A stretch of DNA of 64,000 bases. Origin: Saccharum officinarum. Its lineage: Eukaryota > Streptophyta > Magnoliopsida > Poales > Poaceae. A program made the position numbers and the translations under genes. Location of the stretch: positions 97,506,932 through 97,570,931 of the forward strand of contig CM036168.1 of assembly GCA_020631735.1 (NCBI GenBank), given 5' to 3'. How positions within the stretch are numbered: the first letter of the stretch is position 1; each line of letters starts with the position of its first letter. The notes beneath the pieces were generated by a model that saw only the letters and a list, made by a program, of their open reading frames with translations, did not search any database and was not told the DNA's origin. Shown in pieces: positions 46,098 through 59,265 of this stretch.

Positions 46098-49000
46098 TGT
46101 AACAAATGGTTCGTAACGCAAATTATACGTATGAGCATCATGGTGCATTCATAACCACATGTAAAACAAAGTATAGCATTGAGTTAAAACATGTGAAACA
46201 TCACTTTGATACATGAATGCTGCACATGCTTATTTAGGTATATCTTTGCCCTGATTATGCTAGCTAGATCAATAAAACATGTTTGGTTGTAAATGTAAAT
46301 CACTTAGAAATATTTATCATAAAATTTGGAGCAACTTTGGTATTCAAAATTTTATCAAATTTTGCTTGTAAAAATATTCTCGAAAATGGTAAAAAACCCT
46401 TCATATTTAGCTTTTACATCCCAATTCAAAATCTATGCAAAATTTTTAGTTGGTCCCTAAAGCAAAGTTGTAGAGAATTAAATTCTAAGCAACTTTTATT
46501 CTTGGGCCATTTCCAGAAAATATCATTTACTTGCTCAAAAATTGATTTGAAGCTTTTGTTTGAAAATTATTTGAAAATAGAAATTGAGAAAACATTCTTT
46601 TCACCTTCACAGGCCGCCGCCTCCCATTCGGCCTGCTTCGCGAAGCCGGCCCGGCCCAATTACGTGCCTGCCCGCGCCGCGCCTTCCTTCTCCCGCGCGC
46701 GGACGCGGACGTCCCGACCGCGCGCAGGCTATGGCCGCCCCGTGGCTGCCATGCGCCGGCGTCGCTGGCCGGGTGGCGTCCCGCGGGCCCCGTCGAGCCG
46801 ACGGCCACCTTCAAAACTGCCAAGACGCTCCGTCCCTCCCTGCCTCCTCCATTTCTCCGCACTGCCCTCTCCTCCCTCGCCCAGCACCAAGCACACGGCC
46901 TCGCTGCCATCGGCACAGTCCGCTCCACCGGCGAAATTCATCGCCGGTGGTCCACCGTCGCCCGCAATCGCGAGCACACTGCTCCGTTTCGCTCTCCGAC
47001 ACCCCATGCTCGTGACAACTTCACCGGGTGAGCCAGGTAGAACCTGCTTTGGGCGTTTCCTCCACCGCCGATCATGGAGCCGACATGCTTGGCCTCATCG
47101 TGGTCGGAGCTTCCCCACTGACAGGTGGGGTCGGATTCCCCCGTGGGCCCGCTTGTCTGTCACAGTGTGTGCGCGCGTGTACACAGCTCTCGGTGGCTCT
47201 AGCACTTTTCAGCCGGTTTCAGAAAAAGGATTTATGAAATGGATTTCCAGAAAATGTGAAAATGATTCCAAAAATCATATCTTGAGATTGATGGCTCCAA
47301 AAATTGTGAAACAAATTCTTGTAGACTTCTTAGAAGTAGATATATGGTTTAAAAATATTGTATGTTGAATTTGTAATATTTTTCTGTGGAGCTTTATTTA
47401 ATTCTTGAAATTGCTATTTTCTTAAGAAATGCATAATAAATCATAGGAAGCTCAGAAAAATATGGTTCCAAGTTTGTTATTCTTCTTATGAGATGCACTT
47501 TGTATGAAAAATATATGTCATGCATGTTCCATAGAAAAATTATGATGTGTAGTTCAAGTGCTTTTATTTGCTGATATTTGCTATTTTGCTAGGGAGAAAA
47601 ATATGTATAAAACATGGGCATGAGAATTTTTATACAGTGCTTATATACTATGTGGAACATAGAAAAAATGCTAAATCTGTTGTTTGATACTTTTTTATAA
47701 TACAAAGTGTTTTCATGCTCATATTTATGCCATAGCTTGTTATTTTTGTGTAGGCTATTTTAATTATTCAAATGCCATGAAAATTTTATGGTAGTCTACT
47801 TTGAGTAGTACTATGCTATTGTATTTTCTTAGATTTTTCTATGCTATAAAAATAGATGTTGCTATTCAAACCTAATGTTAATTAGGGTTTAATTAAATCT
47901 TGCCTTATGTATGATTAGGGAATTAGTGATTTTTTGTGTATCTTTGAAGCATTTTAAAGAGATGTGGTGATTTAGTATGTTAGTACACTGATTGTAGTAT
48001 TGTTGTGGCAGTACTTATGTGCAGCTACATGGTAGTTAGTAGTAGAAGAGAATGCAGTAGATGACATGTACTTATAGTACATGTTTTTGGATGATGCTGA
48101 CTACCTTGTATGAGAATTTTTCTTATACTCTATCCAATAAAGCAAATTATGTTCATCTACCTTACATGCAAGCATATTTATTGTGTGCATTTCATCCGAT
48201 GCACCTTTTTGCATAAGCACTTATGCACCTACACCATACAGGATCGTAAACAGAGAATCCAGTCGTCATACCCGAGGAGCCCGAGGAGCAGCTCGAGGTG
48301 CAGCCACAGGAGGTGCCCGAGGCCGATGAGGAGGACATTGAGGAGCTTCCGGAGTGCCCCGATCACCGCCCGAGTTCCTTCGAGAGAGGCAAGCCCCGGG
48401 GCATTTCTCCCTCGGTTTGCAATTATTTAATCAATGCTTTATTTTAATTGATGCATTACATCCAGGAGTTGTCTACAACCATTATTGCATTATACCTTGT
48501 TTACCTTTGTATACTATCTCCTTGTTACCCTGGTACCCACAGTCGAGTCAAGGCTTAACTGGCTTAGACCGGTAGAAGTCGGGTGATTTCCTGTCACCTG
48601 CGAGCTATAGGTGGTTACCGGGATCTGCTTGGATAACTATATCATCATGGGATAACTAAGTGTTAATTTGAAGTTGAGACCGGACAAAAACTTACAGGGT
48701 TTCGGAATGTAGTGATTTCCGTCTGTGTCGATTAAGGATCGACTGTTATTGGGCCTCGGGTCATGTTGAACGCATGCCTTACATTTAGTTAGCCGAATAA
48801 CGTACCTTTCGACCGCGAAACTGGGAGATTATTCGGGCCGAATGGATTGCCCACAACGCACTGTACCGGAGAAGGTGTGGTAGGACACGGGGGCGCGATG
48901 ATAAGACTAAAAGATAGTCGGTCGGCCCCCGGGTACATGTGGTTCCTAGTGAACTCGATATTTTACCTAGATAGTTGACTCGGTGACCAATATCTCACTT

Positions 49001-49875
49001 TAGCGGGTGAGTGAGGTTTGTGTAAGGAATAAATCACCAGCTGGTTAATAATCGATTCTAATCATCATCGTTCACTGGATAGTGAACACTTAACTTGAGT
49101 TACTTCATCGTAGTAATGTTGATGGAACCTTGGACAGTTATAATGGATATGACATTATGGAAGTTGATAATGATCATTGGTTATCATTACTTGCTTAATC
49201 ACATGCTTGCTCTAGTATAGGTGCAAATATAGTCGACAGGTTAATAATGATTAACTTGATATAATGCTTTTGGAAAAGGTTCTTGAAATGCTAAAATGCC
49301 TTTTTGCAAATGAGTCAGCTACATCACTATAAAGCCCTTCATAATCCTTAGTGTCATTTTATTTTTGGTTATGTCGGGTAAGTCTAGCGGAGTACCTTCT
49401 CGTACTCAGGGTTTTGTTCCCACTTGTTGCAGATAGGCAGATGTATTACGGCTACTGTATCAAATGCCTTTATCCTGCGATGGGTGATGCTTAGGACTGT
49501 TGTTTAGGACCATGGGCAATGGTCATTCCTTACGTCTCATCTAATGCTTTTGTTGGAGATGATCATCAGCTGGCACTGTAATTCGAACTCCGTGTGAGTG
49601 TGTGTGGATTCGAACAATTTGCTTCCGCTACTTTCTATTTGAACTCGGTTTGTAATAACTATGTTTAAACTCCGATGTATCTGTGATGCGAACTTTTATG
49701 TAATATGTGATGGTGATCGCTAAACTTATTACGATCTTAGTTGGTATGCGAGTTGGTTTGAAATCCTTCGTGGTTTCACGGATTACCGGGTTATACGGGG
49801 TTAAGTTTGCTAAATCGTCTGCTCCGGCGGGTAATTTTCTTACTTAATTTCGTATAATTGGTCGGTTCTGTTACA
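46098..49875 (+). repeat. 3' LTR of the Ty3/gypsy element, 3778 bp
   Basis: Starts TGTAACAAATGGTTCGTAAC right after the polypurine tract and ends GGTTCTGTTACA. Matches LTR types A and B at 25262-33527 in inverse orientation. A GC-rich island at about 46600-47200 holds open frames with no domain. The 5' LTR is not in the window next to it, so a target duplication cannot be tested. Confidence 0.85.
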
Positions 49876-50145
49876 ATGTGGCTTGCTGACATGATGAATA
49901 TCTTGAATAAAGACATGATTTTCATATGCTAGTGGATTGTAATAATCACATGATGCTGATGTGGGTGACTTACATGGCGAGATAGAATGTTAGTGAAAAT
50001 TGAAAATCTAAGATATTCTAGAACTATAGATTATAGATACATAGATATATAGGCATAGATGGATACATAGATGTAGATATAGATATAAACTACATTTTGA
50101 AGTTGGAGAGTGAAGGGCTAATGGGTGACTAAGACCTTGGCCTCG
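49876..50145. other. Flank of the LTR, nothing recognised
   Basis: AT-rich, with a GATA-type short repeat stretch near 50030-50090 (ATAGATA/ATAGAT motifs). Confidence 0.5.
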
Positions 50146-50149
50146 TCAT

Positions 50150-51580
50150 AACTTCACAATATTCTTTTTCGATAAACAAAAAGTTTCAGTTTCAGACCTA
50201 TTAAAGAGGAAACATCGGTCCATAGAAAAATACAACTCAAGAGGAAAACAAAAAAAGTGTTTAACATTATTACCAATACGATATCTAAAATGACATCCAT
50301 AGAAGTAAAAGAGTTGTATTGGTCTGGTTTCTAGAAGTTGGCATATCGAAGTTAACAAATCCTTACGATCTCAAAATCGAAACCAGTATGTCCCCTCTAA
50401 AAACTATGTGCAAGAAACTTTTTGGTTGACTATTATTGAACACAAAATCATTTCTACTCAAATTTCCTACCAAACTACCGTTAGTAACAAAGATATGAGA
50501 ATCTGACCCCCTCGCTTAGATCAAGTGTGGAGGATGACACAAAATGCACATCACAAAACATGGCTTGGCATAATAACACTAAGGAAAGATGTTACATAGT
50601 TTCTGACTTACTAAAAAAGTGGTACAATTTACTACCATTCTATTTTTTTCTAGATAAATTAGCCTCGGTAAGGATGACTGCTTCGTTGAAGTACCACCTA
50701 TAAATTTTATTTTGAGAGGCAATTTTAGATGCCAAATTTCTTGTGTAACCTTATTAACTATTGGCAATTTCAAATGCCAAATTTCTTGGCTGTGAAAAAG
50801 CCATCTTTACGATGACTCCACAAGAAAGGATCCAAACCCTCGTCTAGATTAATAAAAGCAACACTAGCAACAATGTGTGGGACAACGAAGTGTTTTTGTA
50901 ACCCCATCCTGAAAATTCGCTCTCATGGAGAGTTGAACGAAGACGTGAGGAGTGCCACTCAAGCCACCTAACCAACTGATTTCAATTTTTGTTGTTAGCT
51001 TTACTATAGTGCATTGCATTACTACAGTTTATTGGAACACCTAAATAGCAAAAGACATATCTATTTTGCAGCCAAATTGTTATGAATATTATGACTCGCA
51101 ATCTCCTGCCTTCTGAAAAGCAGAATATTTTATTTTTAAGAAATTTAATTTTAAGATCAAACAATTATTCAAAAATATATTATAGCAGCTTCATGTTCTT
51201 TGTCTATTCAATAACATGATCCATAAAATAATTGTATCACCCACATATTGTAAAATAGCAAGCCATCTTCAATTAAATGAGGCACTAGCCCTTTCACTTG
51301 ACCATCATCCTTAGCTCTAGCCAAAATGATTGCCAACATATCTACTACTATATTGAATAGTACAAGGTATAGTGGATCACCTTGTCTTGTGGTCTTTCTT
51401 GGTTTGAAAATATGATCCCAACTTATCATTTACCTTTATCCCAACAGTACCACCTTGTAAAAAATGATTTGACCCACTCGCACCAAATAGGATAAAAAAC
51501 CTTCATTGCTAGAGCTTACTTCACCATATGAAATAAAAAGAACTTGTGTGGTTTTCTACTCCATTATTTGCTCACCGTAA
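50150..51580 (-). pseudogene. LINE (non-LTR retrotransposon) remnant
   Basis: The minus strand encodes pieces of a reverse transcriptase: TRQGDPLYLVLFNIVVDMLA followed by IILARAKDDGQVKGLVPHL near 51208-51429, with the upstream VGIKVNDKLG..YFQTKK stretch in a neighbouring frame (51420-51500). The 3'-terminal zf-RVT-type region IWHLKLPLKIKF is at 50579-50773. The catalytic YADD region after it is frameshifted. Truncated 5' and multiply broken. Confidence 0.8.
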
Positions 51581-51639
51581 ATTTTGAATCCCTGATTCTT
51601 GATCCTATTAGGTATTCTAGATGTTAATATACTCGACAA

Positions 51640-51770
51640 GATCATCTCTCTGCAGCACTACTTCAGCAGTACTTTTCAGTACTTCTCATCGAATGAACAA
51701 TGTTTTTCTCTCACAACATTTCAATATAAACATCAGCATAAGCCAAATTTCTGCGAAACGAACAAGGCTC
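51640..51770. mobile_element. MITE-like fragment related to 3731-3841
   Basis: CAGCACTACTTCAGCAGTA, a TTTTTCTCTCACAACA block and CTGCGAAACGAACAAGGC are arranged as in the element at 3731. Ends not clear. Confidence 0.4.
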
Positions 51771-54700
51771 GAAGAAAAGTCACACCGGTTGGCATTTCAG
51801 CTGCTTCAACTTCTGTAGTACGGCGTATATGCTATTGTGCTTCACTTCACGACATTTCTGCAACTAAGGTATTGCCACCAAGTCGTAAGCGACAATGGAA
51901 TGAGAATTGCTTGTGATTCCCCGCTGCCCTGTCGCTTCTCTTGTGAGGCATGGAAGATACCGTTGAGCCATCTACCGCCACCAAGTGCCAATTAATCCCG
52001 AAAGAAAAGGGTCGCTGTCCAATCATGTAACGGTACATTAGTATATGCTGCGAACATTAGTGCTCCCTACGTGCCAATAATCTCCATTTGTCTCTGTTCC
52101 CCTCAGGAAACGTGTTTGCTCGTCGGGCCTGAAACCCGGGGCATGCATGCTTCAGCGAAACACCATGTCTGCCAGATTCGGAGAGCGCTGCCATTGGCTC
52201 GTTGCACGACCAACTCGCGGGTGTTTCGCAGCGCAGGCTGGCTATGCAAAAGGCAGCCACAACCATAAGAAAGCGAATTCGAGGGGGAAACAAGCATGCG
52301 ACTATGCGAGCGACGTAGATTCATATTCATTCACGACTGGACTCGACATTAGCTGAAATCGAAGTGCGGGCGCGGTTGCGGCATCCTTTTCGACAGCAAG
52401 GCAGCACCACACCCCCGTAGTAGGCCATCGCCATGGGGCGTCGCTTTGGCTGTGGTACCGGACAAAGAGAAAGGGATGTGCCCTAAGCAATAAGCATTTT
52501 TTTCCTCTGCTTCTGCTCGTCTTCTTCCGTGCCGTCCGTGGTTTCTGATAGACCGATTGGTGTTCGTTCGTCGCTCTCTCCTTGTTCGGTTCAGGACTTT
52601 TCAGCCTTTAGGTAATGCATATGATAGTTTCAGACAAAATCACAGACTAGAAGGAATACAGGGAGTAGCAGCTAGCTGATCGAACACTCCGTTGGAAGTT
52701 CCACGGCTACGGTTGATTGGATCGCAACGCTTCTCGGGATCTAACGCCATCATTGGTAGCTGAACTCATTTTGCGTCTTGCGTTGCAGGTTGCAGGCCAC
52801 TCAGTGACCGCTCTCGCCAATGAGATTTGACATTTACTCATTTTGTGCCTCCTGCTCCTCGCGTCATGTGACCCACTGCGATCCAAAGGCATTATATTTG
52901 GATGTTCATGGAAGCTATTTGGCCACCTACCAGAACTCCAGAAGATTGTGTGCATCGTCCAAGACCTCCCCAGCCTATAACAGTCACGTTCCTACAACGG
53001 CAGTGCTGCTTTATTTGGTTTTAGACTTTGGAGCTTGTCCTGCCTTGGCTTGGAAGCCCGGCCTGCCTTCAGATGATTTGTTTGGTTTCGGTCGTTGATT
53101 TGGGGGCTTGCCCATGGACGCAACCTGCAGAGTTAGTTGGCTCGGTTCAAATCAGAGAGCGACTGCTGCAGCAAACGCCACTAATCAAATGGAATCGTGA
53201 GGAATCTTCATTGCTTCTCTCCTTTTTTTTCACGGTCTGGTATTTCTTTTTCAGCTTAACCTGAATGTATGTTACGTTTGAGAGCATTGTTTCGCGACTG
53301 TTTATAGAGCGAGGAGCAGTAGTGGGCTACTACTACCGTATCAAAGACCATATGTACGTATGTGCAGACTTGTCTCGGATGTTCGATCCAACCGAGCGTG
53401 AGAACAAAATGCTCAGTCAAGAAGATTCCGCGCAGCACAAGTGCACAACAGGACTTCCAATCTTCCTTTTTGCCGGATAACTTGCGGTATTTTCTTCGTT
53501 TTGGAATGTGTCCTGTAGCCATCACGGCAGAAAGCAGAGCCTGAGGCCGGCAAATTACGAGCTCACGACGACGGACCAGCTGTTGACGGACGCAACAGGA
53601 ACTGGATACCTGCGCTTGTTGCTATCCCGGGGTGAAGCCTGATCGTGGACGGACAAAAAAAATCGCGGTGGTTCGCGCGTCCTGCTTCGGCAGGCGACGC
53701 GGCCGCCTCGGCTGCCATGCGGGCGGCAAGCAGCCCTGGACCACAGCCCACGGGGCTGGATGCATGCACGAAGCATGTCCATGATTAGCCTTCATCGTCC
53801 GCCAGAAAATGCAAGAGTAGACGGGTTCTTGTCTCAGTTTCAGCACGAGAAGTCAGTCGAGGATGGTCGACTCCCTGCTCCTCGGCCCTCGCATAGGTTT
53901 CAGCAGACACTTTGGCTGCCTGCGTAGGTTTGCGGGTAGCAGCACAGTAGCAGGCTTGTCCCGTTGGTACGCAGCTGCCAGTTGGTGCTGGCTTCAGGTT
54001 CAGCCTCACGACGTCATGCGCGGTTTGGTACTTTGGGTGCCCGTGAAGTTCTGGTCCGTGGTCACGGTCATGCCCATGCGATATGCGTAATGCGTGCATG
54101 GATCAAATATCAAGGTCATGAGAAGCATTCCAAGCTGGGGCAACAACCGTGCGTGCCAATTTTCCTGTCCTTCGCTGCTCATTGATGCATCTGGTTTACC
54201 GCTTTTAGCATCACCTTTCCTGTGACGATGTGATCCCCAATTCCCCATACAAGTCAACAACCAAGCCGTCGACCCATACATACATTCGCACGGGCTAGAT
54301 ATATGCGGTTTGGTTTTATGACTCAAATGTATTATGAGCTATTAAATTATTACTGGTTGATATTTGGCGTAAAAATGAACGTTGTTGAGATATTATTTTA
54401 AAGGCAAGAAACACATATTAATGTAGTTTGTGGAATGAATGTGTTCAACTCGATACAATTCTAGTAATTGAATTTGGCAAATGTCAATCATATCTGCTTA
54501 GATTTATTTACTCTTCTGCTTCATGCTGATGAAATATAAGGGGTCTTGAGCTGTTTAAGTCTAGTTTGATCAATTTTTTTAGAAAAAATAATAATATGTA
54601 CAAAATAAAATTTGCGTCATTAGATATCCTGTGACATGAAATGTGGTTTCAAAGTTTACCTATTTGATTTTGTAAATGTTTGAACGATTTTTTAAAATAA

Positions 54701-54900
54701 ATTTGATCAAATTCAGAATTGCTTGACTTAAGACAAACTTACATCCATATATATATATGGTAGAGTACATATTAATATCAAGCCATCTCATCTCTTTGTG
54801 TGTTGATCTCCTCTGTTCATGATGTGTTGCCTCAACCAATAAAACTTTGGTATAAAGTTTGCCTTCATCCAATTTGATTTTAGAGGCTTCTAGAAGGGAC
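51771..54900. other. Low-copy-looking intergenic DNA, no gene supported
   Basis: Mixed GC content, with many short frames of 60-106 codons on both strands that overlap each other and show no domain or splice pattern I recognise. No tRNA or rRNA signature seen. It could hold exons of an unknown transcript, but nothing in the sequence supports a call. Confidence 0.4.
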
Positions 54901-55186
54901 TAGAAAGTCTAACCGTCTCTAAAAATGTTATTTTCATAGGCGGATGGGCTTTCCATCAGTACGACTCTAAAAATAGAGGACATTTTTAGAGGCAACTGGG
55001 ATTTCCAGTCACATCTAAAAATTGATTTATAGAGGACGGTTAGTTTAGAGACCATTTTTAGAGACGGTTCCTGATAGAGTTGCTCTGCATTGAAATGGAC
55101 ACGCCTCTAAAATGGTTTGTGTAGTAGTGTATGTGGTAATTTTTTTTCTTGTAGAACGGTTGGTTCCAAATTATACATGTCACATG

Positions 55187-55448
55187 CAGAGGCGGAACTA
55201 GGGGGCTAGCAGGGGCCGTGCCCCCCCGCACAGTAGATTCATTTAAATACCTATATAAATATTTGTATTTATAGTACAAAAAATATTAATTTCACCTATT
55301 TTTTATTAAAATATGATGATTTTGGTTAGAAATAGTGTAGATTTTATGAAAATTTGTTGAAACATATAATTATGTATATTTTATCACACTAAAAATACGA
55401 TCACATTTATCCGGCCCCCCTTAATCAAAATCGCTGGTTCCGCCTCTA
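55187..55448. mobile_element. hAT-type MITE, 262 bp
   Basis: Ends CAGAGGCGGAACTAG and CTGGTTCCGCCTCTA are inverted repeats. An exact 8-bp duplication GTCACATG flanks it (55179-55186, 55449-55456). Noncoding. Confidence 0.88.
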
Positions 55449-55607
55449 GTCACATGGGAAGATGGCCTCTCGAGTTATATCCAAGATGTTATAATTCAAT
55501 CTCATGAAAATTAATGGCTATATGTTTTCTTTTTCTATGGTTTGTGTGAGAATTTCATTGATAGATGCAGATATAAATATAGAATCAATACTTATAGATA
55601 CATAATG

Positions 55608-55815
55608 CTCACTTTGTCCCAAAATAAATAACTTTTGGTGGTTTAAAATTTGTTTTAAAAATAACATTATATAAAAACATGGTATACCCCATTAATGCAA
55701 GTGATAACGGCCAAATCCAGAAGATATCCTTAGGGAAAAGAAAGGAGATGAGAGCACATGTATCTTAATTTGTCCAAAAGTTTTCATAAATTTATTTATT
55801 TTAGGATGGAGGGAG
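55608..55815. mobile_element. Stowaway-like MITE
   Basis: Left end CTCACTTTGTCCCAAAATAA and right end TTTATTTTAGGATGGAGGGAG are diverged Stowaway inverted repeats, the right end being followed by TA. Confidence 0.7.
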
Positions 55816-56117
55816 TAGATAGATAGCATTTTGGTAATTTCTAGACCTTGGGATTTAATGTGAAAGCTCTGTTTGTTTCCTCGCAAATACTAAGATAATA
55901 TATGGGGTGAAAAAAGAGAGAGAAATACGCGTGATCAGACAAGTGAGGAACAACGTCACAAATGTAAACATAGTTGCATGAGTCTTGCTTAGGCCCCGTT
56001 CGGTTGTCCTGCAATGGGACGTTCTAGACCAGGAAATCTTCCATGCTAGTACAAATAGTGAAGAAACTGATCAGCTAGGAATACTTCTGATGCAACCGAC
56101 GGGGCCTTAGGCAGCTA

Positions 56118-56347
56118 GGGCTTGTTTAGTTCTAAAATATTTTACGAAAAAACAGTAGATTTTCTGTCACATCGAATCTTTGGACACATGCATGGAGCAT
56201 TAAATATAGATAAAAAATAAAACTAATTACACAGTTTAGACGAAATTCATTTAAGTCTAATTAGGCCATGATTGGACACTAATTATCAAATAACAACGAA
56301 GTGCTACAGTAGCATTTTGCAAAATATTTTAGAAACTAAACAGGCCC
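56118..56347. mobile_element. Tourist-like MITE, 230 bp
   Basis: Ends GGGCTTGTTTAGTT and AACTAAACAGGCCC, flanked by CTA and TTA. Internal landmarks CATGCATGGAGCATTAAATA and AACAACGAAGTGCTACAGTA. Confidence 0.82.
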
Positions 56348-56937
56348 TTAGCCTGAATGCCTGACTCGTAGCTTGGGCCGTACAGGCCTTGGTTGAGACT
56401 CCTGAGCCCAGTCTAAGGCTTAATTCGTCTTGGGCTAACTCTCGCGCGTTTCTGGACGCTCGCCTCCAATATATTCTTTGGGCCTTGGTGCTAACTACTA
56501 ATTGACCCACTAAGGACAGCAAGTGAGTTTTTTGTTGGGCTTCCTTTTCCTAACGGAATTTCAGCCCAAAGTAATCGTAAGTTATAGCCGCATCAGTCTC
56601 TCTGATATTTCTCAAAAAAAAAAAGTCTTTCTGATGTTCGACGCATAGCGTCGTCCATCTCTAGTGACATGAGAGTGTGGTGTGGCTGCAGAAGCACAGT
56701 GCATAGCGCACGGTCTCATTTTTACCGACCGAGTACGTATACGACACTCCGAGAAAGAATATACTACGTTGTTTGAAACAGGATTAGCCGATTAGATGAT
56801 ACCCCTCGCTTTTCGCATGACAAATCCCGACGAGTGGAAACACTGAGATGCTCGCCGTCTACTAGCTCCAAGTCCTTCAACCACACACGTTTTTTTTTTA
56901 CTGGAACTCCACATCGATCGCTAGAGCTACAGAGTAC

Positions 56938-57003
56938 AGACAAGCTTGTTTCCTGGAGGATGTTTCAGGTAGACAAGCTTGTTTCCTGGAGGATGTTTCA
57001 GGT
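56938..57003. repeat. Exact 33-bp direct tandem duplication
   Basis: 56938-56970 and 56971-57003 are identical (start AGACAAGCTTGTTTCCTGGA, end GGATGTTTCAGGT). A (CTTTTT)n stretch follows at about 57018-57053. Confidence 0.97.
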
Positions 57004-57017
57004 GCTGGAACCGGTTT

Positions 57018-57053
57018 TCTTTTTCTTTTTCTTTTTCTTTTTCTTTTTCTTTT
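57018..57053. repeat. (CTTTTT)n simple repeat
   Basis: About six hexamer units. Open frames through it are low-complexity. Confidence 0.95.
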
Positions 57054-57280
57054 TTGTTTGCCATTGCTTTCGATTCGAAGCTTGGAAATCCGTCACGATC
57101 GCGACCGGCTACGCGATTCTGAGAAAAATCGCTCATCTAATCACGTAAAGGACACTCAGAAACCCATTTTTTTTCGTCTTCTTTAGGCGTCAGACTTAAA
57201 CGATAGGCACACATGGACTTTCCTCTGTCCAGTAATAAAGCACTCGACATCACTGAACATGATCCCCGACAAGGCTCTAA

Positions 57281-57510
57281 GGTCCTGTTTGGTTAATGAA
57301 TGTTAAAGTTTAACTTTCATTATATTAATGTTGCGGCAAATGTATAGAGTACTAAATGTAGACTAATTGCATGTATGTCGGCACAGATTGGGAGTAATTT
57401 ACGAGATGAATCTATTAAGCCTAATTAGTCCAAAAATAGAAATTTTTTTGTCAAATAAGATAAAAGTGCTACATAGTTTGTTAAACTTTAACACATCTAA
57501 CCAACAGACC
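57281..57510. mobile_element. Tourist-like MITE, ~230 bp
   Basis: Ends GGTCCTGTTTGGTTAATG and CTAACCAACAGACC, flanked on both sides by CTAA. Same family as 42943-43173 (shared TTAAAGTTTAACTTTCAT, ACGAGATGAATCTATTAAGC). Confidence 0.82.
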
Positions 57511-58149
57511 CTAAGTTGGCATGCCCCGGACCCAGGCACACGTTTCCATATTCTAAGCATGCTGGCAACAAAAAAAGAAACACGAAAGGCGAGCCCCCGG
57601 CCCTATGATTGAATTTTGGGTTGCATGTTCAGATGTTTGATCGGCTCTCTCTGCATCTCTATCGCCGTCTTGCATCGGCGAGTGCCATGCATCTGTTGTA
57701 ACTCACTCAGAGTAATTAATTAATTAATTTAAGTATTTAAGCGAAACGCCACAGAAGCGTGCCGTGTCGTAACTCGTAAGTACGTGCACATGGAAGACAG
57801 CAAATTTCCCATGCCTCGTGCGCTCTCCGTTCAACGAATGCTGATGGATGGAGTCATGGAGCAAAAAATGATACCGACTGATGGTTTAGTGTGAGTTCTT
57901 CTCTTCTCCTCCCTATCAACGTGAGCCAGCAAATGCAACTAGATCTTCCCGGCGCAACACGGCAGCTTAATCTGGTCAGGTCTCGACGGTTCACGCGAAC
58001 GGATGCTTTCATGCAGTTATTTCTCACTTATCAGATGTCATCACGCATGTCAATTCAGATCCTTCAACGGTGTCAAAGCTTGCGTTAATCCTACTTTAAA
58101 GTGTAGGGGCCAACAAGGCCCCTCCAGATTTCTAAAAAAAAGAAAAAAA

Positions 58150-58985
58150 AAACTATTTTGCAGAAGAGGAAAATGCACGGGCGGTCCTTCAACTTGGCAT
58201 GTGGTGTCATCTAGGTCCCGCACTTTCATAATATTAATTCTGTGTCCATGAACTTGGCTTCGAATGTCATCCAGGTCCAAACGTGTTCGGATAAAGACAA
58301 ATTTTATATCAAAATTGTAGCCCTCGACAGGATCTAGAACTTTGTAATTGAAAAGTTTTTGAATTGAAACTATTTAGGGTCCCAAAATACTATTGTAAGT
58401 GCGCAGATTTTGAAATTTGAAATTTAAAATTATCCAACAATCTCGGATGTTGACATGGTCTATATGAAAGTTATAGTTACCAATACGATCTAAAAATTTG
58501 TAGTTGAAAAGTTTTTTATTTAAAGTTGTTTAGTGTCCTAAATATGTGTTCTAAGTTTATAGATTTTGAAATAAGAAACTTAGAACACATATTTGAGATA
58601 CTAAACTACTTCAAATAAAAAACTTTTCAACTGCGTACTTGTAGATTGTATTGATAAATATAACTTTCATATAGACCATGTCAACATCCGAGATTTTTTT
58701 ATAATTAAATTTTAAATTTCAAAACCTGTAAACTTACAATAGTATTTTGGGACCCTAAATAGTTTTAATTCAAAAACTTTTCAACTACAAAGTTGTAGAT
58801 CATGTTGAGGGCTATAATTTTGATATAAAATTTGTCTTCATCCGAGCTCGTTTAGACCTAGATGACATCCGAAATCAAGTTTATAAATTCAGAATTGATA
58901 TTTTAAAAATAGAGAAACCTAGATAACATCATTGAGAGGTTGAAGGACTGCCGGTGCATTTTTCTCTTCGCAGAACGAAGCATTG
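58150..58985. mobile_element. Giant foldback (hairpin) element, ~830 bp
   Basis: Inverted arms: TGCACGGGCGGTCCTTCAAC on the left pairs with GGTTGAAGGACTGCCGGTGCA on the right (one-base longer), and ACAAATTTTATATCAAAATT with AATTTTGATATAAAATTTGT further in. The centre is near 58565. Weaker pairing extends to CAGAAGAGG / TCTCTTCG at the margins. No target duplication identified. It ends ~280 bases before the start codon of the 2OG gene. Confidence 0.82.
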
Positions 58986-59265
58986 CAGCAGAATTCTGAT
59001 TTGGCGGGAGCTGTTGCCTTGTTGGAAATGGGGCCAGTAAGCCGTGCTCCGTGCACCGGCCCACTTGCCAGCTTCACCGGTCTAGGTCGCCGCAATTCGC
59101 AAAAGTGGCCCACCACTTGGCCAGCAGGTGGGTCCACACACCAGACCAACACGACCCGGATAAAGGCACGCCTCCTTCGGAGCCTCAGAAGACGCCCAAC
59201 TACCCCCGTAAACGTTTCCCACCAAAACACCCCTGCGCTGCGATCCCGCCGCTCCGGCCGTCGCC

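Noticed and set aside
46283..47368. 361-codon open frame
   Set aside because: Lies wholly in an LTR with matching non-coding copies at 25262-33527; Pro/Arg/Ala-rich and without a domain.
52057..54326. Several 60-106 codon frames as a possible unknown gene
   Set aside because: Overlapping on both strands, no homology recognised, no consistent splice sites or codon bias.
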